Virus record (IMG/VR): IMGVR_UViG_3300020392_000052
Location: 1 to 30,623 of that record
Reading direction: 5' to 3' (one strand)
Length of the DNA stretch: 30,623 nucleotides
From: a virus
The translations under genes were made by a program, and so were the position numbers. The stretch's first letter is position 1, and each line of letters opens with the position of its first letter. Positions 1 to 9,010 of this stretch are shown one piece after another. Below the pieces are notes generated by a model. It searched no databases, was not told the origin of the DNA, and saw only the letters and a program-made list of their open reading frames with translations.

Positions 1-485
1 AGTTCAGTTCCGGCAGTCCAATTTCCTGTTCTCAAGGCACAATGTTGAACATTATTTTTTTCCGATCCTATATTCTTATTTACATGAATAATAACTTTTT
101 TACCATTTGTTGAAGATGGTTTTGCGTTAGTAGGAGAACCAACAACAACATATCTACCATTTGCATTTGAGGAGTTATACTTATCAGTTTTTGCATTAAT
201 ACGATTTTGATTATTAGTATAAAAATCAATGATTATATTTTGTTTGGCACTATAGAAATTACTAAAACTTATCGGTTGATTATCAACTGGAATATTACTA
301 TTTGCATTTTTACCACAACCGTCTCTTGATAAGGAAACTTCACTTAAGTCACCTATATTCAAATTGTTCATTCTATACTTACCAAGAGATCGTTTAGAGT
401 TTTGCCCAAATTCATTTTCAATTTCAACAAATGATAATGAATTCTGAGGAACTCCACCAACTAAATTTGCACCTTTAATAGCCAT
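1..485 (-). CDS. Tail-fibre-like structural protein, partial (C-terminus beyond window)
   Basis: The reading frame starts at the ATG at 485 and stays open for 161 codons to the window edge, so the C-terminal part is missing. A strong ribosome binding site (AAGGAGGG) lies just upstream, 14 nt after the stop of the 746-aa gene. The N-terminus has LSFVEIENEFG (around residues 17-27), and PISFSNFYSA lies near residue 75. In marine T4-like phages such an early I-E-x-E-F-G element and a (P/G)-x-ISFSNFY-(G/S)A element mark the N-terminal part of tail fibre or other virion surface proteins; I use this from family knowledge. It follows the three giant fibre genes in the same orientation, which supports a host-contact or fibre role. 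Adhesin specificity cannot be judged because the distal part is absent. Confidence 0.6.
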   Translation of the reverse strand, partial: MAIKGANLVGGVPQNSLSFVEIENEFGQNSKRSLGKYRMNNLNIGDLSEVSLSRDGCGKNANSNIPVDNQPISFSNFYSAKQNIIIDFYTNNQNRINAKTDKYNSSNANGRYVVVGSPTNAKPSSTNGKKVIIHVNKNIGSEKNNVQHCALRTGNWTAGTE

Positions 486-499
486 GATCCCTCCTTACG

Positions 500-2740
500 C
501 TATAGAACAACACTTGTAACGGTCTCCCATTCAGTGCCATTATAAAATTGTAATTTTCTGAGTGAGGTATTGTAAATGAATCCTCCACCAAGTGTGCTTT
601 CTGATGTTAGTTCTGCTGTCTGTCCTGCAGATACCAATGGTAGTAAAATAAATTTCTTAGTTGTGTTTACTCCAACAACATCTGAAACATCTAGTATACA
701 ATCAGGTTGAGTTGAACCAATACCGATTCTCCTGAATGCTGCATTTCCTGAAATACAATCCAACGCAACGGATTCTGTTATTATTGTTGTATTAATACCA
801 ACTTTCGCAAATGTAGAAATTCCTGAATCTGTGAATACATTTCCAGCAAGATCTCCTGTGACATTACCAGTTAAGTTTGAATTTATAGAAGAAACATTTA
901 AATTTCCACCTATTGTTAGGTCATCTGTAACATTTGCAGCACCAAATACACTTTGATTTCCTTCTACAGATAAATTTCCTCCAATAGATGATGAACCTCC
1001 GACCTGTAAATTAAATTCAGGATCTGTAACACCTATTCCTAAACTACCTTGATTTGTAAGAGTTAATAATGGTGAAGTATTAGCACCTCTAAACCAATTA
1101 AAATTACCTGTATCAACACCAACTAAATTAGCATCTAAGTAAAAATTAACACTACCACTATCATTATTAACTAAATCTAGTGATCTCCTAGTGCTATATG
1201 GGAATCCTTCATTCTCATTACCATATCTAAGTGATGCAAAGTATGTTGATAATCCTGATGTTCCACCATTTAAACTCGCAATCTGCAATTCATTAAATAC
1301 AGAGACTCCAGCTCCAATGGTTTTAAATTTTTCAATTCCATCATGGTGCAATCTTACTTCAGGAACACCACCTGGATTATTTGCTGTGATTGCTGCTTTA
1401 GATCCATCTTCATTTTTAAGATCAAATGTATCAGTTAGTAGAATTAAATTAGTGTTATCAAATGTTGTCCTAAAATCATTAGTATCTGGTTTATGAAACA
1501 TTACTACTTCATTACTATTTCCAAATACTGCCTTTGCGTTATCATTAAAAAATACATGTGTTCCAAATCCGACTGTTGCACTAGAACCTACATTTATTTT
1601 ACTACTAAATGTTGAGATGCCGGTAATATTTAATGAACCACTCACATCAACACCCGAATCAGTGGTTTCTAATCTTTTAATGTTATTAAAAAATAATGTT
1701 GTTGCAGATCCGACTGTAGCGGTCAGATATGATTTATCACCAGTTCCACTTCTTAATTCAAGATTATCAGAAATTATTTCAAATTCAGAATCAATATCAC
1801 TTGTTAATTGATTAGCAGGTGGTGTGACGGTGGTATTGTGTGCAAGAGAAAAATCTGACGAATTTCCAAATACTACCTTTACGTTATCATCAAAAAATAC
1901 ATTTGTTCCAATACCGACTGTTGCACCTACACCAGTGATTATATCACCACTAAATGTAGAGGCACTAGAAAATGTTGTTATCCCCACTACATCTAAATTA
2001 TCATCAATAATTGTTTGACCTGTCGCAGAATCGAGTGTAAGATTACCAGATGCAGTGTCTATCTCACCATCATTATCCGAGTTTGCTATTCTTATTTCAC
2101 CAATGTGTGCTTCAGAAAATGGTTTTACAGATGATCCAATATACGCTCCCTCATCTTCATCAGGTAATATACCTGTCTTTATCTGTACTTTATCAGCAAA
2201 TGTAGAAACTCCTAAAACATTTAGTTCATCTCTTACTATTAAATCATGAGTTGTTGTAAGTCCTGTCACCACCAATTTTGTTGAAACAGTTGTTACTCCA
2301 CTTATTAATACATCACCATTTGTTATTCCAACACCTGTAGAATTTCTTGGATTTGATCCTATTTGTAAATCAAAAACTGGATTATCTGTTTTTATACCAA
2401 CTTTCGCAGTAGTTGACAAAGATCCTGCTTGTTGAACAAATCCATCAGTTGCAATTGCAACAATTCCATTTAAGTTTCCAGCATCTCCAACAAATTTAGT
2501 AGCAGTTATAATTCCACTTGCAGCATCTATAATTATATTTGCCCCTACCGAAACGGCAGCACCAACATTCACACCTGATGTGGTCAAAATACCAGATATA
2601 TCAGCATTTCCACGAACGTCTAGTGTCTTTGATGGAACAGAAGTGCCAATTCCAACGAGACCACCTTGAGTAACGACAAAATTGTCATCATCTACCTGTA
2701 CACCATTTTGAAAATTAAATGACTTTGTATAATTAGACAT
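500..2740 (-). CDS. Fibre protein with repeated shaft modules (746 aa)
   Basis: A 746-residue protein made almost wholly of short beta-rich repeats: VGIGT-x-x-P, ITATKFVGDAGNLNGI, LTVxGxxTTxxLIV and two copies of a longer module containing (A/V)VFGNS-x-x-(hydrophobic)-x-x-H followed by LFFNxxKRLETTDSGVDVSG. These modules recur in the neighbouring giant proteins and are typical of trimeric phage fibre shafts. The C-terminus (GFIYNTSLRKLQFYNG, then W-E-T-V-T) resembles the compact tip that ends many fibres; there is no S74 chaperone domain, unlike its 1992- and 2092-aa neighbours. The gene starts 8 nt after the stop of the 1992-aa gene. A late-promoter-like AATAAATA lies shortly upstream. Probable role: tail or baseplate fibre, assembled as a trimer. 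The exact T4 counterpart is not recognisable. Confidence 0.75.
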   Translation of the reverse strand: MSNYTKSFNFQNGVQVDDDNFVVTQGGLVGIGTSVPSKTLDVRGNADISGILTTSGVNVGAAVSVGANIIIDAASGIITATKFVGDAGNLNGIVAIATDGFVQQAGSLSTTAKVGIKTDNPVFDLQIGSNPRNSTGVGITNGDVLISGVTTVSTKLVVTGLTTTHDLIVRDELNVLGVSTFADKVQIKTGILPDEDEGAYIGSSVKPFSEAHIGEIRIANSDNDGEIDTASGNLTLDSATGQTIIDDNLDVVGITTFSSASTFSGDIITGVGATVGIGTNVFFDDNVKVVFGNSSDFSLAHNTTVTPPANQLTSDIDSEFEIISDNLELRSGTGDKSYLTATVGSATTLFFNNIKRLETTDSGVDVSGSLNITGISTFSSKINVGSSATVGFGTHVFFNDNAKAVFGNSNEVVMFHKPDTNDFRTTFDNTNLILLTDTFDLKNEDGSKAAITANNPGGVPEVRLHHDGIEKFKTIGAGVSVFNELQIASLNGGTSGLSTYFASLRYGNENEGFPYSTRRSLDLVNNDSGSVNFYLDANLVGVDTGNFNWFRGANTSPLLTLTNQGSLGIGVTDPEFNLQVGGSSSIGGNLSVEGNQSVFGAANVTDDLTIGGNLNVSSINSNLTGNVTGDLAGNVFTDSGISTFAKVGINTTIITESVALDCISGNAAFRRIGIGSTQPDCILDVSDVVGVNTTKKFILLPLVSAGQTAELTSESTLGGGFIYNTSLRKLQFYNGTEWETVTSVVL
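1518..1580. repeat. Intragenic direct repeat, copy A
   Basis: A stretch in the 746-aa fibre gene that is nearly identical in DNA sequence to 1863-1925, about 345 nt away (115 codons). The shared run reads, with a few substitutions, ccaaatactgcctttgcgtt and onward through the 'ttccaa...ccgactgttgca' end. Conservation at DNA level suggests a recent duplication or gene conversion of the shaft module. Confidence 0.75.
1863..1925. repeat. Intragenic direct repeat, copy B
   Basis: Second copy of the repeat at 1518-1580. It encodes the start of a shaft module with the residues VVFGNSS. A weaker, protein-level relative occurs in the 1992-aa gene near 3900 and twice in the 2092-aa gene (near 14340 and 13380). 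Confidence 0.75.
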
Positions 2741-2748
2741 ATTTGTTT

Positions 2749-5700
2749 TTAGTTATTTATTTGTTTTTCAAGAGCATCAACCTTGGCAGATAATTCTTTT
2801 ATTGCCTCAATCAATAATGGAGTTAATTTTTCATATTGAACTGTCAAAAATTCATTGTTACTTGGAGCAGGTTTAATTATCTCTGGTAATATTTTTTGAA
2901 CATCTTGTGCTGATACACCTGCATGAGATACTTTAGTATCGAATCCTAACGATGCACCAGTCTCATTAAAATTAAATGTGAATCCATTTAGAGATTTAAC
3001 TTTATCTAAAGCATTGACAATATTAAGTCTATTTGTTTTTAACCTATCATCAGAAGCAAATGCGACTACATCACCATCGAAAGCAGCTTCTGGTTGCCCA
3101 TCACCATCAAGTTTAAATGTAGCTATGGTTTGATCAGCACCATCAGATTTTTTGGAAGCAATTCTCCATTGACCAAGATTGGTAGTCATCTGAAGAACTG
3201 CGATACCATCATTACCACCAGCTGAGTGAATATCTCCAGAATCTACAGTATCACCATTTAAGGCAATCCCTTTCTTACCAATTATAGTGTCTGTAACTGT
3301 GGCAAGTCCAGAGATATTTAAACCAGATGTGGTTGCTTGTGCCCTAGACGTACTATCACTATCAAATAATTCATCAATACCACTTAAGTTAGAAGCATCT
3401 CCATATAGAGAATCAAAATATCCATTGGCAAATCTAACAGTATTTGTTCCTATATCTATAGAGCTATCAGAATTTGGTAGTATATTTCCAGTAACTGTGG
3501 TGCTTCCAGTTATATTAATTCCATCTGTTGAGGCAAGTATTCTTACTGTATTTTCACTATCCACTAATCGATCAGAATTAATACCATCTAATGTTGATCC
3601 ATCTCCAAAGAAGTTAATTGCAGTTACTGAACTACTCGCAGATACATTTGTCGCAGATACATTGGTTGCTGTTAAACTTTCAGTTACTGTGACTCCCGAA
3701 TCAGATGTTTCTAATCTTTTAGTATCATTAAAGAATAGGGATACAGATCCACTTTGTTCAGCTGCTATTAAATTCGCATTGTCATCAGCATTATTCACCC
3801 TAAAAGAACTAGTTAATAATTTTAATTGCCCAACACCAGCATCTGCAATTACCGAATTGGTGCCTGAGTGATACACCTGTAAATCATTAGAATTACCGAA
3901 TAATACCTTACTATTATCAGTAAATTTAATTGATGAACCAGAACCAACATTAACTGTTCCAGCAATACCAACACCACCATCAATGACTAATGCTCCAGTT
4001 GTAACATCGGTTGAATCTTTTTGATTATCTGATGGTTGTATTTTTACATTATTAAGTATGTTTATTTTTTCATTGAAAGTAACGGGACCATCAAATCTTG
4101 ATAAAGAGGTGTTTGACTTACCACCCTCAACAAGTATTCTTTCCTTAACAGTGACCTCATCAAAAATCACACTTAATCTAGAGGCATCAGCTCCAGTAAT
4201 TGTGGGTATTGGGACATCAAAATTAATTTCTTCACCGGTTGTTGCAGATTTTTTATTATTCCCTATATAAAAATCACCCTTATCGTTCATACCCGTATAA
4301 ACAACAGCACCGGCAGATCTCTCTTGAGATTGAGATAAGAACTCTTCTTTCTCAGTTAATGTTTTTATCTGTACTTGTGGTAGAGCAGTCGAATAGTTAC
4401 CAGGACCATAACCAAGATATTCAAATGTATGTCCGGAAGCTCTTAATATTGATGGTCTATGAAACTCGATTGGTAACGGTTTTATTTTTTGAATCAAAGA
4501 TCCATTATCATGAACTGCTGCTGATGTTCCTAAAACACCTCTAATGACTGTTACTTTATCATCTTCTGATCCACTCAAACTATTTTTTGATACTCTCATT
4601 ATCTCATCATCAATTAAAAGATAAGATCCATAACTAAATCTGTTTAATATGCCTGATTTATCATTTAAGAGAGTTATTCTTATCGTACTACTTGAGACAG
4701 TAGCACTTTCTGCCAATTTTCCAAATTCATTACCTGAAATAGGAATTCCTCTTACTGATAAATTTTCTGCGTCGATATCAGATGTCGAATTATTTGCAGA
4801 ATATCCATGTTTAAGAACAAACCCATTTGATAAAGTACCATTGTCAAGATCGGTTATCGCAGTAAATACTGTCGTACTAATTCTTGATTTAACGATAAAT
4901 GTTCCTATATTATTATTAGAATTATCATTATATTGAAATCTATTACCAACAACTAATCCATGAGGATTTGTTGAGGTAAATGTCGTTAAAGAGTTAGATG
5001 TTACGGCAGTTGATTGAACTGATGGACTAACAATAAGTGCGTATTGATCTGTGGTAATTTCATTATCACCAGTTGTTCTTGCAATAGCAATTGTATTTCT
5101 TGATGGGACTGAATGTAATCTGACGTGACTATCTGTTGTAATACCCGAACCAGTGAATTGGAATGTTAAATTGCTAGTTAAACCTGAAAGTAAACTAACA
5201 CCAAGTCCAACATTACCTTGATCAAATTTATCTTTAATTCTTCTTTGATCATTACCACCACCAGATCCAATGATTGCTGCATCAATATATGCAACACTAC
5301 CAGATTGATACCCACTTCCTGAATTGGTTATATCAACACTTACTATCGAACCACCTGAAATAATAACTGATGCTAATCCTCCATTCCAATTTGAATCGTC
5401 AGCAATACCTGTATTCGTTAGAATTTTGACATTATGAAATGTTCCATCATTAAAACCAGCGGTGACAGAATTTAATTTACCAGTTGATATACCACTCAAA
5501 TCATGATTTTGAGCAAAAGTAACTGTGGATATACCACCAGATAATGTTGAGATATTTGTTATAGTTAAACCTATTCCTAATTTTTTGGTGATTAAATCAT
5601 TTGTCTCACGAGTTATACTTTTTTTCAAATCATTTGTAGTAACATCACCTAATGGGTTTCTTAAGGCAAATGATTTTGAAGAAAGTGGATTATCGTCAGA

Positions 5701-8700
5701 ATTATCACGATCTAATTGAGGGTATAAATCAACAACATTTTGACCATATTTTAGATCACTAAATTCACCTGAAGATGTAGTTACAGAATAACTTGCATTT
5801 GATGGTATAAGATGATATATACCATCTTGTTGATTTGGTATATGATCAGATATTTTAATATTCCTGTAAGTATAAATGTTAGATTTTAAATCTGTTCTTT
5901 CAAATCTAGGTGATGATGTTGCACTACTCTTATCAAATGAGTTTGTTACCGAAACTGGAATAATTCTACCAGGATTATATGTAAATGAAAGAGAATCTGG
6001 TATATTTTCAACTGTGAAAGTTCCATTAAATCCACTATTTGCTGCTCCAACGGAATTTGTTGTGTCAGTAGCATTTTTTATGGTAATTAAATCACCTTTA
6101 TTTAAATTATGAGGTCTCTCTGCAGTAATACTTACAATTGAAGATCCATCAAAAGTACAAGAGGATATAAATCTTGGATTCCTATCGAAGAAAAAATCTT
6201 CCCTAGTTAATTCTGTGTCAGATGATTTGATAGTAAGGTCAATATCTGTTCGGATGCCAGTAGTCGTAGATTCTTGTAAAATAAAACTACTTTCTGGATT
6301 TTTTGAATTTGTAAGTTCTTTAGGTATAGTAACACGAAGTTTATAAACCTTATCATCAATACTCCTTGTATCACTTATTCTTTTAACAAATGAAATTTTA
6401 GTTCTATCACCAATACCAGCAACACCTCTACTTTCAATTTGTTGAAAAATTTCATTATTATCAGAAGTTGTAACATACCAATTAGAATTGTCACTGTCAA
6501 ATTGTACTGGATGTCCAACTTCTCCGGATATTTTATCAACTACTCTACTTTTTGCTCTTAGATTTTGTCCTCCTATTACATCTAATTCAGAATTATTAAG
6601 AGCATTTTGTAATGAAGCAGCTACTTTGAAATTGACAGCATCAATTTTTATAACATAATATATGACTTCACCTTTAATATTTTCTGGCAAATCTCCTACA
6701 TCACTAAAGAATAAAATTTTCTCACCTGTTTCAAACTTATGTCCTGTAGGAACGTTAAATATATTATCTGAGGGTGTTGTTAAAGTGATATTTTTTTCGG
6801 AACTTGTAGTTCCATCAGACATTAAGATATTTGATGAGTAAATTGTTTCCTCAATTTCAACAAATAACGGATCAATAAATTTTGCACCTATTTTAAAACC
6901 TTGAGTTAAAGCAGGTGGAGTATTTCCAATATCATCAAATCCAAATAAGTATAATCTATCTTTATTTGAATTATTTCCTCCCCCCGTAGATGTTGTGGTA
7001 GTTAGTCCCACATCAATTGATAACCAATCTATATTATCTACTTTATCATCAATAGATTTTGGTGGTATAATATGAGTTAAAAAAGACGTGTTATCAGAAG
7101 CAAAAGAATTCTTTTTGAATCCATCAGATATTAGTGCTAATTGTCCAAAGTTTGAGTTTGAGTTTGTTATAGATGCATCACCACCAGACAATGCCTCAAA
7201 ATGTTTATTATATCCTATCGCAAATACAGATACTATTTGAAGAATTGCATCTTTTGATATTTTAATATGACATGTTTCCCATCCACTTCTATAGATTGCT
7301 CCTGAATCCAAGTGATATGCTGTTTCAGGATTTGTAGATGATGATTCTAATGCTAAATTATCACCAAATACTGGATTTGCATCATTACCCTCATAATCTC
7401 TATTTGATGGGATATACTTAACAAATGCACGATCATCTTTTTGAAGTGAGACCCCAGTAAATTGTGCGACAACCATTGAACGGAATCCAGATGCTTTGCT
7501 GCCATCAGCATGAAGACCATTCATTCCATAAACAGATCTCATTGATATGTTAAAGATATATGGTGAAGCACCTGTAACTGTATCAGTTTCTATAACCACT
7601 GTTCCACCTGGATTTCCTGAGGCATCACCAGGTGTCTGTAATTCCAAATCGAAATTTGGTAATGCGTAATTAAATTTCTTATTATTTAATGGATCTACAA
7701 AAGAAACTTTGGTTGAAATATTATATGCTTGAGGTGAAACACCTTTTATTTTAATTGGAGTTCCTACAGATAAACCATGTGGTGTCGTGGTTGTTACGGT
7801 CACTTTATTTGACGGAACACCTGGAATATCACCTGAAACAATAGTTTCAATGCTAATTGGATCATCAGCAAAAGCACCCACTATTTCCCATTCTGGTCTT
7901 TGTTTAGCAAAACCATCAGAATTTGATGGGAATTTTTGATCTATGTCACGATTTGATGCTGCATTATACGCATTTGATAATTTAGCATAATACATGTCAA
8001 GATCTGTCAATCCCGATCTGTCAAATAAATTTACACCATCGGCATATTCAAAAATAGTTAATTTATGATGTGAAAATACAGGTTTTACTGTAAATGCGGA
8101 TCCAAAATTACCATTATCAGTGTAAACTAATTTATTTTCATCTCCATCAAAAACACTAAATTGCCAAAAATAGCAAGTACCAGTTATTCTGAAGATGGCA
8201 CTTTTTGGATCTTTATCATATGAAGTTGTAGGATTAGGAACATATTTCGGTCTTATTCTTGTTTTTCTTAAATCTAATCCAACAATTGATGTTCCTCTTG
8301 GAACGATAACTCCACCATGCACGGAGTTAAACTTATATAAAATATTATTTTCTTGACTTAAATCAAAAGTTGAATCATTTGTTAAGTTAAAAATATTTGC
8401 ATTAGGTAGCACCGCACCATTTGGTCCTGATTCAATTGCTTTGGCAATACCACTTTCATTCTTAATACCAAAACCTGGTCGGTTATCTATTTCATGTTGA
8501 CCAGGCATTAATAATATAGTTGTTCTCTCAATCAAATCATTATCATTTCCTTTGACATATGAAAATCTTGCAGACTCTAAAAGTGCTCTCTGTATTGTTT
8601 TAAATGGTTTTGTTAGAGAATTACCTTCGTTTGTTATACTATCAGTCGCATCAATATCACTTGGACTAACATAAAGTATTCTTCCATCAACGTTCTTTAA

Positions 8701-8727
8701 AAAATTCTCTAATTTATTCAGGGGCAT
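2749..8727 (-). CDS. Giant virion protein with N-terminal beta-helix-like domain, fibre repeats and C-terminal S74 chaperone domain (1992 aa)
   Basis: The N-terminus carries ILYVSPSDIDATD, then KPFKTIQRALLESARFSY (around residues 42-59) and ILLMPGQHEIDNRPG, the signature of a pectin-lyase-like right-handed beta-helix in marine T4-like structural proteins. A long middle part has Thr/Ser/Gly-rich beta repeats and GSGYQSG-type turns. From about residue 1600 come the shaft modules shared with the 746- and 2092-aa proteins (VLFGNSNDLQVYH, LFFNDTKRLETSDSG). The C-terminus is an intramolecular chaperone domain of the peptidase S74/endosialidase type: SDDRLK with Ser at about 1892, then HAGVSAQDVQKILPE and YEKLTPLLIEAIKEL. 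In characterised S74 proteins the domain drives trimerisation and is cut off just before that Ser. AGGA precedes the ATG by 6 nt. Role: probably a fibre or whisker-like host-contact protein; no T4 counterpart is evident. Confidence 0.8.
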   Translation of the reverse strand: MPLNKLENFLKNVDGRILYVSPSDIDATDSITNEGNSLTKPFKTIQRALLESARFSYVKGNDNDLIERTTILLMPGQHEIDNRPGFGIKNESGIAKAIESGPNGAVLPNANIFNLTNDSTFDLSQENNILYKFNSVHGGVIVPRGTSIVGLDLRKTRIRPKYVPNPTTSYDKDPKSAIFRITGTCYFWQFSVFDGDENKLVYTDNGNFGSAFTVKPVFSHHKLTIFEYADGVNLFDRSGLTDLDMYYAKLSNAYNAASNRDIDQKFPSNSDGFAKQRPEWEIVGAFADDPISIETIVSGDIPGVPSNKVTVTTTTPHGLSVGTPIKIKGVSPQAYNISTKVSFVDPLNNKKFNYALPNFDLELQTPGDASGNPGGTVVIETDTVTGASPYIFNISMRSVYGMNGLHADGSKASGFRSMVVAQFTGVSLQKDDRAFVKYIPSNRDYEGNDANPVFGDNLALESSSTNPETAYHLDSGAIYRSGWETCHIKISKDAILQIVSVFAIGYNKHFEALSGGDASITNSNSNFGQLALISDGFKKNSFASDNTSFLTHIIPPKSIDDKVDNIDWLSIDVGLTTTTSTGGGNNSNKDRLYLFGFDDIGNTPPALTQGFKIGAKFIDPLFVEIEETIYSSNILMSDGTTSSEKNITLTTPSDNIFNVPTGHKFETGEKILFFSDVGDLPENIKGEVIYYVIKIDAVNFKVAASLQNALNNSELDVIGGQNLRAKSRVVDKISGEVGHPVQFDSDNSNWYVTTSDNNEIFQQIESRGVAGIGDRTKISFVKRISDTRSIDDKVYKLRVTIPKELTNSKNPESSFILQESTTTGIRTDIDLTIKSSDTELTREDFFFDRNPRFISSCTFDGSSIVSITAERPHNLNKGDLITIKNATDTTNSVGAANSGFNGTFTVENIPDSLSFTYNPGRIIPVSVTNSFDKSSATSSPRFERTDLKSNIYTYRNIKISDHIPNQQDGIYHLIPSNASYSVTTSSGEFSDLKYGQNVVDLYPQLDRDNSDDNPLSSKSFALRNPLGDVTTNDLKKSITRETNDLITKKLGIGLTITNISTLSGGISTVTFAQNHDLSGISTGKLNSVTAGFNDGTFHNVKILTNTGIADDSNWNGGLASVIISGGSIVSVDITNSGSGYQSGSVAYIDAAIIGSGGGNDQRRIKDKFDQGNVGLGVSLLSGLTSNLTFQFTGSGITTDSHVRLHSVPSRNTIAIARTTGDNEITTDQYALIVSPSVQSTAVTSNSLTTFTSTNPHGLVVGNRFQYNDNSNNNIGTFIVKSRISTTVFTAITDLDNGTLSNGFVLKHGYSANNSTSDIDAENLSVRGIPISGNEFGKLAESATVSSSTIRITLLNDKSGILNRFSYGSYLLIDDEIMRVSKNSLSGSEDDKVTVIRGVLGTSAAVHDNGSLIQKIKPLPIEFHRPSILRASGHTFEYLGYGPGNYSTALPQVQIKTLTEKEEFLSQSQERSAGAVVYTGMNDKGDFYIGNNKKSATTGEEINFDVPIPTITGADASRLSVIFDEVTVKERILVEGGKSNTSLSRFDGPVTFNEKINILNNVKIQPSDNQKDSTDVTTGALVIDGGVGIAGTVNVGSGSSIKFTDNSKVLFGNSNDLQVYHSGTNSVIADAGVGQLKLLTSSFRVNNADDNANLIAAEQSGSVSLFFNDTKRLETSDSGVTVTESLTATNVSATNVSASSSVTAINFFGDGSTLDGINSDRLVDSENTVRILASTDGINITGSTTVTGNILPNSDSSIDIGTNTVRFANGYFDSLYGDASNLSGIDELFDSDSTSRAQATTSGLNISGLATVTDTIIGKKGIALNGDTVDSGDIHSAGGNDGIAVLQMTTNLGQWRIASKKSDGADQTIATFKLDGDGQPEAAFDGDVVAFASDDRLKTNRLNIVNALDKVKSLNGFTFNFNETGASLGFDTKVSHAGVSAQDVQKILPEIIKPAPSNNEFLTVQYEKLTPLLIEAIKELSAKVDALEKQINN
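2754..2761 (-). promoter_or_regulatory. Late-promoter-like AATAAATA upstream of the 746-aa gene
   Basis: Read on the minus strand the box is AATAAATA, one mismatch from the T4 late promoter TATAAATA. It lies 13 nt upstream of the ATG at 2740 and overlaps the end of the 1992-aa gene. In this AT-rich sequence one such box alone is weak evidence; it gains some support from similar boxes before three other minus-strand genes. Confidence 0.35.
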
Positions 8728-8755
8728 GGGTATCCTGACTACTTATACTATATTT

Positions 8756-8763
8756 TATTTATG
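8756..8763 (-). promoter_or_regulatory. Late-promoter-like CATAAATA upstream of the 1992-aa gene
   Basis: On the minus strand CATAAATA lies in the short gap between the 62-aa and 1992-aa genes, 28 nt upstream of the ATG at 8727. The extended 13-mer CATAAATAAAATA recurs exactly before the gp26-like gene (27746-27758). It fits the NATAAATA form of T4-type late promoters. Confidence 0.55.
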
Positions 8764-8775
8764 TATGATCTGTGG
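8764..8775. repeat. Inverted repeat, left arm (12 bp)
   Basis: TATGATCTGTGG on the plus strand, immediately next to the stop codon of the 62-aa gene. Its exact reverse complement is at 8987-8998, on the other side of that gene. The arms are 211 nt apart, too far to be a simple terminator. Confidence 0.7.
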
Positions 8776-8776
8776 A

Positions 8777-8965
8777 CTACTTTTTTTCGGATAATTGAGC
8801 AAACTCAATTTTATCCTGTTCTAATTGATTACAAACATCAAGCACACGGAGAAATTCATCAGGTGTATCACATTCGACAAGTCTTTGCGAACCATTTTCA
8901 CTAATTAAAAGAAAAGATCGAGAAGTCATGTCAACAACTATTCTTGTTAAAAAATCCTCTTTCAT
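8777..8965 (-). CDS. Small conserved-looking protein of unknown function (62 aa)
   Basis: A 62-residue acidic protein that starts MKEDFLTRIVVDMTSRSFLLISENG and contains CDTPDEFLRVLDVCNQL. The first half should form a small beta-sheet (alternating hydrophobic residues around IVVDMTSRSFLLI) and the second half an amphipathic helix ending in a charged tail. I recall small proteins of similar form in marine T4-like phages but cannot assign a function. It sits alone between two giant fibre genes, with about 45 nt of non-coding DNA on each side where the other genes of this strand nearly touch. A 12-bp perfect inverted repeat brackets it, and a sigma70-like promoter lies upstream. A regulatory, chaperone or host-directed role is possible, without direct support. 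Confidence 0.6.
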   Translation of the reverse strand: MKEDFLTRIVVDMTSRSFLLISENGSQRLVECDTPDEFLRVLDVCNQLEQDKIEFAQLSEKK

Positions 8966-8980
8966 ATACTGTTTTTCTTT

Positions 8981-9008
8981 ATCTTACCACAGATCATAAC
9001 AAAGTCAA
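8981..9008 (-). promoter_or_regulatory. Candidate sigma70-type promoter for the 62-aa gene
   Basis: On the minus strand TTGACT (9008-9003) is followed after 16 nt by TAAGAT (8986-8981), a near-consensus -35 box and a fair -10 box, about 15 nt upstream of the ATG at 8965. A late-type alternative, ACTAAATA (9019-9012), overlaps the stop codon of the 2092-aa gene. The right arm of the inverted repeat lies between the -35 and -10 boxes. Confidence 0.35.
8987..8998. repeat. Inverted repeat, right arm (12 bp)
   Basis: CCACAGATCATA on the plus strand, the exact reverse complement of 8764-8775. It lies between the candidate -35 and -10 boxes of the 62-aa gene, so a protein bound here could affect its transcription. 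Confidence 0.7.
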
Positions 9009-9010
9009 TA

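Noticed and set aside
3287-3871. 194-codon open frame on the plus strand
   Set aside because: Antisense to the 1992-aa fibre gene; its composition (Val/Ser/Pro/Leu-rich, no domain) is what the complement of a repetitive Thr/Asn/Gly-rich gene gives.
8764-8998. Inverted repeat as a transcription terminator
   Set aside because: The arms are 211 nt apart with a gene between them and no U-run follows, so a simple hairpin terminator is excluded.
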